Shown here one piece after another: positions 51,701 to 62,200 of a stretch of DNA of 64,000 nt. The notes beneath the pieces were generated by a model. That model ran no database searches. It worked only from the letters and a program-made list of their open reading frames with translations, and was not told the DNA's origin. Where the stretch lies: positions 11,141,465 to 11,205,464 of the forward strand of contig OZ022589.1 in assembly GCA_963669155.1 (NCBI GenBank). The letters are read 5' to 3'. The position numbers and the translations under genes were made by a program. Source of the stretch: Arbacia lixula. Taxonomy: Eukaryota > Echinodermata > Echinoidea > Arbacioida > Arbaciidae. How positions within the stretch are numbered: the stretch's first letter is position 1; each line of letters opens with the position of its first letter.

Positions 51701-53179
51701 GATCTCATCCAGTTTTTCTGTTAAAGCCTCCATCGACTTGCTGTGATTATCTCTGTGTATAGCTAGAGTCTCTTTCAACTTGGTTTGACCAGCCATGACC
51801 TTGCCCTGTCCTTGTACCATCTGTAATAGTTTTTCCATTATAATTTCATTGTCCGTCTGTGCTGGTTCTGTAGGGTCAACCTCCGCAATACAATTTTCAA
51901 CAGTGAATTTCTTTGCAGGTGTTGAGTACATGTTATCTCCAATTGCTACATTAGAATGCCAGGTCATGTCATCACTGTTTTCCGCTTGTGGCACCTGGAC
52001 ACCTACATAGATCTCAGATCTACTGTAGGTGATGTTCATTCTCCACTTTGCCGCATTCGAAAACCTTTGGTCGGGTTCGTATCCCTGCATAATGGTGTCA
52101 CCCATATCTGTCAGGATGATGGAGATGTTGGAAGGTGGAACTTGCGCCATGTTACCCTTCAGCCTTAGTCCATACTTGACGGCCAGTGAGCCGTTAAGGC
52201 AGGTCCGCAATTTCTCTTCGTATATGGCCAGGCAGTTCTCAGCTTCAGCGTGTCCACACAGTTCTAATTGCTCTGCTCTGCCTAGAGCTATGGCAAACAT
52301 AATGCAGAAACACTGTAATGTCGACATTCTCGTCTCAGTCACTGTTGGAATTTGGAAAAAGATTGATAAAGTTGATGACCGCCAGTATTCAAAAGCCTTG
52401 AAAAATGCTTAATAAAGAAGGAAGTTAAATTCTACTTTAAGAGTCAAAGATTGTCTACAACTTTGGAGCCACTACTTAAAGTCTACCTTTTGCCACTCCT
52501 TCTGTGATGAATAAAAGTGCATGTAACAAATCCTCACTATCTTTCTACTTGTGACCCCATTGGTGAAGGCTCTCATCTGTGTCGACACAGACTTTGAGAA
52601 GCAGCGGTGTAACAAATAAAACATCTTTTATTTATCTTTATTAATCTTTCATGCATGTCAGCCTAACATCTGCCCCCGCATAGGAAAACTTGGAGTGAGA
52701 GAGAGAGAGAGAGCCAGCCATGACATTCCGATTGAATAGCGCTTATTGAGCATATTTGAACAATTGTCAGGAAAGAGAATGTTGTGAAATCCAGCATGCT
52801 TTCATCCCTTATAAGGAATTGATAATGCATGCACAGTACCACTGGACTTTGGCCTTTATTGAGGACTGTGCCTTTCACATGAAGCGCATGCATGACATTT
52901 TGTCCATAATCAAGTTTTTTTTTGTATGTTAACAAGTGATTTGTGAGGCCTAGTACTAAGTCTAACATAAAGACTTATATGTCAGGGACATCAACATTTA
53001 TGTATTAATTGTGGAACTGTTTTTCATTTTGATATATTAATATATTAACCAAATATTTTAAATATTTGTTGTCGTTGTCTTGATACATCTTGATACAGGA
53101 ATCATCATTTCTGGCATCATGCAAGCTCGTTAAACTTTTAACTTTTTATGAACCCCACCACATCAGATAAGGTTGTTTT

Positions 53180-53214
<35 letters not shown>

Positions 53215-56200
53215 GGGGGGGGGGGGGGGGGAGTCTTGCATGATTGCACAATATGTTTGAAGTTACTTATATAAATATCTGTATAGAATCTGTATTGTAA
53301 CTGACAATATGATTTTATCAATTCAGTGCAATTTTCCATACCACGTATAAAGAGGTGTCCTTCCGCACTGCATCATGCAGCGTATGTTTGTAGACGTATC
53401 CAATTCCAACCTAGTGTAGGAGCATATGAGACTGGCAGAAGGTATGACAGTTAACATGCACTGCTCTGTGTATAGTAAGATGGCTTTTTGTCTCGCCTGA
53501 ACGAAGTTCGGTTGAGACCTAGTTATCGCTTTTCCTGTTGGTCTGTTGGTCTGTTAGTCAGTTAGTCTGTAACAAAAAATGTCTTTATTTCTGCATCAAT
53601 TGTGTTCATACCCATGTATGAACACAATTGATGCAGAAATAAAGACATTTTTGTCTTTGTCTACAAATGATCCTTGGGTAATACCACATGTGTCCTCATG
53701 AGGATGATGGGGTCAAAGGTCATCTAAAGGTCATCTAGGCTATGTGCATCATTTTTCTTTAAGTTTTGTTTTAACTTGCTCTCATTTTTTTTTTATTTCT
53801 GCATCAATTGTGTTCATACTTGGTACAAATAATCATTGGGTAGTACCACATGTGTGTTCATGAGTATGATGAGGTCAAATGTCATCTAGGCATCCTTTTA
53901 AATATTTGAAAAACAACTTCAAACTCTGTTTATTGATTGCAAAATCAGGCGAGACCAGTGGTTCGTGAACCACCTTGTCTATATATGCGGTATGGGGAAT
54001 TATACTTGAAACCAATTTCATTATTTGTAGACTGATATATCTGGCATGCAATTTGAGTTTCCTTAATCAGCCTCCTGGACAGATCTCCTGGATGTGGTGG
54101 ACTCTGCCTACCTTCAGGAAGCGGGCCAGGAGCTGGGCGAGGAGTTCATGGATCTTGGATGTGTCTCGCCACAAGATGGCGCTCGTGGAATAGACAGCGA
54201 AGACGATTGTGAAGCTGTGTCGGAGGAGAGTGACTTGAAAAGCGCCGACTCGCAGCGTGATACGAGGACTAGAAAAAGGGATGATTCCGCGGAGAACACT
54301 AACAAGCCAAAAAGATTAAAAGGTAAAACGAGCGGCTCGGATCCTGGTGAAGGCAAGGATGTGAAGCTGATCTCGAAGGATCAGAGAAGAACTGTGGGGC
54401 AAAGGAAGTCTATGGGCAGGTCGATGGATGAGCACCAGATACGACTTGGTGGACGAGATGGTGTTGGAGATGAAAGTGATGAGGATATGGATAGCAGTGA
54501 TGAGGAAGAGGATGACCATGAGGAGGAGGACGATTTTGATAGTGATGTCGAGGACGAGGATCAAGATGATGTGGAAACTGGGAATGATGCGGGGGATGTT
54601 GAGAGCAGCCCCACACGCAGCATCCCGAAGATGGATCCCTATGGCAACCTGATCGGTGGGGAGAAGGGTCTAGCGGAGCAAACGGGGGCCTACGTACCCC
54701 CCCACAAGAGGGCTGAGCTGATGGGGCAAGCTGTGGACGAGCAGAGGAGGGTGAAGATGGACAGACTACGCAAGCAGCTCAAAGGGTCCATAAACAGGTG
54801 CATTGTGGGTATGGCCGGGCTGAAGCTAATCTGGCTTCCAGGTTGTTGGATATTTATTTCTCATCCAAACTCTACACTCACAGCTGTAGTTATGATCATC
54901 AATACAACAATAACAGTCTGATTTTTCCTATTTTATGGTGTTGGACAGTTCATTTCCTTGATATGGCTCTCCTCCATACTGTCCTGTCATTTGGGTCAAT
55001 GTGGGAAATGCTCAACAATTTTCTGTTTTCTTTGACTGTTTCCTCCCATGTCTTGCGAGGTCTCCCACACGGATTCCTCTAAACAACTGTGAAATTGAGT
55101 ATTCTTTGGAGCCAGTGGGAAGAGTGAGGATTACAAATGGATTTGACTGAAGTAGACTAGTCCCAATTGCTGTTCATTTCTTCTGCGTACTGTGAGAAAA
55201 AGATAATTAATCTTGTAATTAACCAGCTTGGAATAGAAAAAATACAACACCATGGAAGGTAGGTTGTTCTGTTCAGCAATCATCTATTCCTGCAATATCA
55301 AATAATTCATAGAACATGTCCACCAATTACATGTACTTGATTACATAATTTGTAACAAACCTAAATTTTCCTCTATGAAGGTGATACAAATCAAATTTCA
55401 ATTCAAGTACAATTGCAATTTCTTTTTTCACTTTAAAATGTGAGATGTACAAACCTGCATAATGATATATATTTACACGTTTTTGGCAGAACCAATAAGT
55501 TTGAAAGAAAAATATATGTTTGCCTTTAAAAGTATGTCTTTGGGTTTGTGTTCTTCATCAGGTTGAGTGAGAGCAATGCACAGTCCATCTGCAATCAGAT
55601 TGAGGAACTTTACCTGACCAATAGCCGCAACGGTAAGCTAAAAACCACTTTCAAGTGTTTCACAATTTTCATGTTTTGTTCGCTTTACTCTAACAGTCCT
55701 CAGGGCCATGTTGCATATAGATTTTCAATTGTTGGTAACTACCTCGGCAACAGGTGCAATGATGAGAGCTCATTGGCTGTTGCCATTGTAGTTACCATTG
55801 ATGGTAAGTTACAATACTTGAAAATCTATATGCAACATGGCCCAGGTTTTCTTGTGGGCTCTTGCAAAACCTCTGAACACTGTCACGTGAGTTTAAATTT
55901 AAGTTGACATATATAACACATGTTGACTATATTATACATTTAAGCTTTGGGCTGCTATGACCTGTGGTGAGATGAAATTTACCATTACCCGAGTCTCTAG
56001 CCAAGGGTAATGGCAGTTTAAACTCTCTGATGTACTAGAAAGCTCTCTCGCTGTGGTAGATCACAATGTTCAAGCAATTGATTTGAGAGTGGTCAATACA
56101 AACTTGAAATAGACTGATTCACAGATGTGTGCAGTACACTAGTTACAGGAATATTCCATACTGTGTGCCTTCCCACCCCCTACCCCCCCCCCCCCCCCAC

Positions 56201-59200
56201 ACACACACACACACACACACCCTTCCCTGCCCCTTCTTAAACATTCCCCCAGGAGAGATAAAGAATGGTGGTCAGGAACTGAAGTGCAACATCTTGTACA
56301 GAATTGTTCATGAATAGATGCATACAATCAATCAAATACATACCGGTACATTTATGTAAGAATACAATTTGAGATAAAAAGAACACATATGCTTATCATT
56401 ACAGATGCTATACTTCAGTCTCTACACTTGTCACACCGGTGTCAACATCAAGTCCATGTCTGCATCCCCAATCTGTGCTTGAAGGGCATATACTGTACTG
56501 GGAAGGCAAAAAACCCTCAAAATGTAATTGTTAGCAATCTTCTTGCCAATGGTCTTAAATTCATGTATTGTCTATTTTGCAAGCTTGCTGAAAGTTATTT
56601 GCCCTCAAATGATCTACATTTGGAGTAATGAGTGTTTAAATCACAAATCCTCAAAATGTTAGGCCCGAAAATTTTGAGGATTTAAAATGGTCAATACATG
56701 AATTTAAGACCATTGGCAAGAAGATTGCTAACAATTACCTTTTGAAGGCTTTTTTGCCTTCCCAGTACAGTATATGCCCTTTAACTCTGATAATGCCACT
56801 GAGATGTTTTTTCTCTCTGCAGATATGAACGAGACGCTGTGCTCCCTCATCCAAGAGGCTTGTGTCGGCCCAGCAGCCACCCCTGAGAGGCTAGCCATGG
56901 AACACATCCTGATGGTAGCTGTGCTGCACTCTCATGTTGGCAGTGAAGTCGGTGAGATGAGACAGGGCGCAGGTGGGGGGAGGAGAAGGGGTAGGATGAT
57001 GGGGAAGGTGCTGGTGGGGAGGGTAGGGGAGGAGAGTGGAGCGGGGGGAAGGGGGGGGGAGTTGCTGGCCATGGAATTCATCCTGATGATAGCTGTGCTG
57101 CACTCTCATGTTGGCAGTGAAGTCGGTGAGATGGGACGGGGCGCGGGTGGGGGGAGGGGAAGGGGTAGGATGATGGGGAAGGTGCTGGTGGGGAGGGTAG
57201 GGGAGGAGAGGGGAGGGTAGGGGAGGAGAGGGGAGGGGGGGGAGTTGCTGCACTCTCATGTTGGCAGTGAAGTCGGTGAGATGGGGAGGGGCGTGGGTGG
57301 GGGGAGGGGTAGGGGTAGGATGATGGGGAAGGTGCTGGTGGGGAGGGTAGGGGAGGAGAGGGGAGAGGGGGGGGGGGGAGTTGCTGGCCATGGAATTCAT
57401 CCTGATAGTAGCTGTGCTGCACTCTCATGTTGGCAGTGAAGTCAGTGAGATGGGAAGGGGCGCGGGTGGGGGGAGGGGTAGGGGTAGGATGATGGGGAAG
57501 GTGCTGGTGGGGAGGGTAGGGGAGGAGAGGGGAGAGGGGGGGGGGGGGAGTTGCTTGCCATGGAATTCATTCTGATGGTAGCTGTGCTGCACTCTCATGT
57601 TGGCAGTGAAGTCGGTGAGATGGGAAGGGGCGCGGGTGGGGGTAGAGGAAGGGGTAGGATGAGGGGGAAGGTGCTGGTGGGGAGGGTAAGGTGCTGGTGG
57701 GGAGGGTAAGGTGCTGGTGAGGAGGGGAAGGGGTAAGATGAGGAGGAAGGTGCTGGTGGGGAGGGTAGGGGAGGAGAGTGGAGCGGGGGAAGGGGGGGGC
57801 CATGCTGGCCATGGAATTCATCCTGATGGTAGCCGGGCTGCACTCTCATGTGGGCAGTGAGGACAGAGAAAGTAGATGGGGTGAGGGTGTGAGCAGGAGA
57901 TGAAGGTGAGAGGGGAAAGGGAAGGGAAGGGAAGGGATACTGTGGGTGCATAAGAAAAGAGGCAATTCATTAAGTTGCATGATCAAAGATCAAAGACCAC
58001 TTCCAGAAAAAAAATTAAAATTGAAAAGTACTGAGACCCGTTTCATTGGTTTGCTGTAGGCGCTCATCTGCTGCAGGCTTTGGCCACTAGCTTTGACAAC
58101 ATCCATGGCGATAGTGGTAACTATGGCAACGGCAAGGAGATCGACAACATTGTAATGCTGCTTGTTCACCTGTTTAATTTCAGGGTGAGTGTCTTTTGAT
58201 TATTCTTTCATTTCTTCTTATTATTTCTCTCTCTCTCTCTCTCCTCATCTCCATACTAGTCTGCTTACTCCTTCTAGTCCTCTCTTCTTCATAATCCTCC
58301 TTCTCTTCCCCTCCTCCTCAGACCTTCTCCTTCTCTGTTAATTCTCTGACTATATGGAGCGTAATTATCATTTTTCAAGAAATGTAACACTTGATTCCTG
58401 ATACAAGGGCCCCAGCACCAACTTGTGGTAGGAAAAGACAAAGTCAGTGTCTCATTTGATACTTATAGACAGCCCGTTCTTTTTATTCAGATCACCACAA
58501 AACCATCGAAACATTGGCAAAACATATAGAGAAGTGTTAGCAAGCTGTATATTTATAATTTGAAACTGATACGTAGTGTAAAATTCAAATTATGCACATA
58601 AACAACGTCTGATTAATAGTCTTTACCTCAGGCTCTTAGCAGTTTGTGTTCAAATATCTGCTTTATTGATTAATCTGTTTATTAAATTATAAAACGCATT
58701 ATGAAAAAACTTGTTCTATAGAATGAATCATCTCCAAAGTTTGGTAATTACTCATAAAATTAGGATTTCACACATGCATAATAACCACATAGATACTGTT
58801 ACAAAGACTAATTCTTGTTTCGTGGTACGAAAAAAGTCAGTTTAAAATTTAACGGCTGAAATTATTACATATACAGAAAACTTCAACATGCTATATTCTT
58901 AGAAATGGTCTTGAATCACACTTTCTTCAATTTACGATCGTGATAGACGATTTCAAATTTTAAGCTTGCAAAAGGGACGGACAATCTTTAAATCATGTAA
59001 TAAAATATATGAGCGTGTAATGATATGAAAGATATGAAAATGTGTTCTTTTTGCTTGTTCCCCCCTGACGATTTTGTTGCCTTCAGGTTGTGCACTGTGT
59101 ACTGGTGTATGACATCATCAGAAGACTTGCCGAGAGGTTTACAGAGCGAGACATCGAGATGCTGCTCCAAATTCTGAAAAGTAAATCAATATCATACCTC

Positions 59201-62200
59201 CATCCCTATTCATTGATCAGTCTAAAGATAATTTGCTCTCAATAGAAGCAGATAATTCTGAGAAGCAGAGCAAAAACATTTTTTTTTATGACAATCGCAT
59301 AACTAACAAGAAAGTTATAAATATTTTAATGATACGCACATTGATCTTTTTGGCAAGGCAAATTGGCAACTTGGTCATAAGGCTGCGACGTCACAGGTGC
59401 ACATTCCTGCTTTCATTTTGCATGCCTTGATATCAAAAATTTAATGTTCTTATTTCCTCCAACATTTTAGATTCCTTATCTTTTTTTGCCCAATTACCAT
59501 TGGTTGTTTTGTAACTTTCTTATAAATTGTCAGTTTCCTCATACTGCTTTTGTTTGACTTCTCATAAATCTGTTACTACTCTGTAGACCAAATACAACAG
59601 TTATTGAAGACACTTCTCTTACAGATGTATGTAAGTTCCTCTGTTTTATATGTACCGTCAGAAAGTGTGTTACACACGATGAAGGTTGCAAGGATTCGTA
59701 TAATTGTAAATGTTATGATATAGTTTTACTTAGAATGACACCTCTAAATGCTCATTAACATTATCTTGATTATTTTTAGGGGCTCTTTTGGCATTTAAGG
59801 TGGTTCATTTGGTATTTAAGGGGGGGGGGGCTTATGCCTTTGGGAGGTAAATTGCCTTGAGCCCCAGAAGACACTGAATCAGGACATGAACCCTACATGT
59901 AGACCCTACGGGGGGCGCTTTTGCTATTTATGGGGGCTCTTTATGCAACTTTCGAGATAATTCGCCCTGAGCCCCCTGTATTTGTCTTGTTAATTTGCAC
60001 TGATGTTGTCCCCCTCCCGCCCCCCTCCCCTCCTTCCAGGTGCCGGCACCCTGCTGAGGAAGGACGACCCGTCATCTCTCAAGGACATCATCCTCCTGAT
60101 CCAAGCCAAGGCCCGCCAGTGTCCCAAGGAACTCAAAGAGCAGTACGTGTCTGTTTCCACTTGCAGAACATTCAACTTTGTCCATGTTACACAATACCGT
60201 ATACCCCGTCACACCAGTGGAAGTTTCCGCTATGTCGTTGAAGTTGCGAATAATGTACTAGAATGCAGTTTTAGCTTTGTTCTTTTTGTGGAAATATTAA
60301 ATCATCTGTTCATGGTATGTCCACATAACTGTAAACACACAAGTTATTTGTCGTGGCACATTACACCAATAATGTATTCGTTGGATGTTAATTTCGCGCA
60401 CGAGGAAGGCTTGTCTACAAAACAATGTACCTTATGCATTAAAATCATCAACAAAGCCCTGAACAAAGCATTTTCATGAAACATTTACCGTTCTGACCGG
60501 TAGATAAGCGGCAGGTTTTTTTTTCTTGAAAATCTTGGTAAAGTCCTGGTGCAGCTTTTACATGGCGTTAGCAAAAGTTGGGTCTTTCAAACCAATATGT
60601 ACACACATGTATGGGACTATACATTGTGTGACAACATTCAACAACAAAACAGAATGGCTTTGATAGCCTAACACAATTGACATACCGGTAATACGATCTC
60701 AATCACATCACCAGCCTAATTACCGTCCGAGACAACTCAAAGATACCGCTAAGGAGAAAGACAAGTCTCAAACTAACAAACTCCGTTAGATGGGAGCCGC
60801 CATTGTTTCTTTGATCTCCGGTGGTATACACAAGATCGTATATATCGCCATCTCGTGGCCGGCCGCCAGAGACCAAAGAAACAATGTAGAGTCGCGCATC
60901 TAACTTGCTGCAGACAGCAAGATGGTTTGAAATTCGCAATAATAGTAAATTTGCGCTTGCTGGGTGTTGCACAAAAAGCGTGAAAATTACCGTTTTTACA
61001 TTATGTCCTTGCCAAGTTCCTTGTTGTTGGAGTACATACTGAGTTCATGGGTGCGTATTTTGCAGTCTATGTAGTGAAAAATCATACTATGCCATATCAA
61101 TAAAAGTTCCCGCTAGACCCTCAATGCGTAGTAGTTTTCGTGGATGCAGCGAGAGCTTGATAGATGTAACTGTTATGTGATTTTTACGAAATTTATGAGC
61201 CATGTGTACATGACACCATAACTCAGAAATAATAAGGGATATCATAATTGAACTTTTTGAGGATGTTAATGGTTGGTAAGTGACTGTCAGTGATGATCTC
61301 CGAGTCCATGGCCGAGATCCAACAAAAATGTATGTTTTTCCCCGTTCCCCCTGGTTTTGTGGTGGCTGAAAGCCCACATAACCCAGCTTCTTCAGAATAT
61401 AGAGTTACTGATTCAGAGTTACTGATTAGGGTACAAATTGATCTTTTCCTAGCACTTGCTAGCCTTATCCTTATCTACATTTTCATCCCTTGTTTCAATT
61501 CTTTTCTTCATCCTTAGGTCAAGGGTTAAGTTCATGTTGGAAACCATCAGTGCGCTGCGGAATAATAATCTCAGAAAGATCCCCAACTACGACCCCTCGC
61601 ACCTGGAGCGATTGCGCAAGCTGCACCGCGGCTTCATCAAAGAGCGAGGTAAGTGTAGCTTCTTCTTCCTGTAAGGTAACGCTTTTCCTCAAGAGATTTC
61701 TTAAAAGGATAGTTCACCCTGAAATTAAGTTAGTTTCAATAAAAGCAGAAACATGAAAGAAACATATAAGTGAAAGTGTGATGAAAATCCTTCAAAGGAT
61801 AAGAAAGTTATGATCTTTCAAAATCTTGATTTTTGTGATGTCACTGGTACTCTCTCACAAGTTGTGTACAAGTTTTTTTGTTAAATGTCCATTTTCTTAA
61901 AAGGATATGCATCCTTTTACCTGTGCATTTGATACATCATTAGAATCACGTTTTGACACACGTGTATGAAAAAATATATATTTCTTCATCGAAAACGTAA
62001 AAAGAGCAATTTATAGAATCATACAGCACACAACATGTGGTAGAGCACCTCACACTTAATTTCAGGTGAAGTATCCCTTTAACTTCTTAAACTGTAATAT
62101 TTTATTTTTTCGTCTTTTTTTTTTACCATCAAAAGCTAAAAGCTCTCTAAATGCGATTACTTGAAAAGAATTTATGCCTTATCACTGTCCTGGGTTGTAC

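Larger units (their letters stand above)
32922..54082 (+). other. NOM1 intron 3 (about 21 kb)
   Basis: The join of phase-1 exon 3 to phase-2 exon 4 (acceptor CCTCCTGGACAG) supports a single very large intron. It contains the elements listed separately, including an antisense ORF. Stretches 37,020-38,400 and 48,900-50,050 hold nothing I can name: AT-rich unique sequence with ATGTACATG motifs. Confidence 0.8.

Noticed and set aside
52327-52342. Five extra N-terminal residues (MTETR) for the membrane protein
   Set aside because: The codon at 52,342 is GTG, not ATG, and it overlaps a likely 3' splice site. The ATG at 52,327 gives a proper signal peptide.
56989-57570. Tandem exon duplications that could be extra NOM1 exons
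   Set aside because: The copies have no branch/polypyrimidine acceptor in front (G-rich instead), so they cannot be separate exons; at most they are alternative donors.
56891-57951. Pro-rich frames on the reverse strand of the NOM1 intron 6 array
   Set aside because: They come from C-rich runs of the tandem array; no start context, domain or conservation apart from the repeat.
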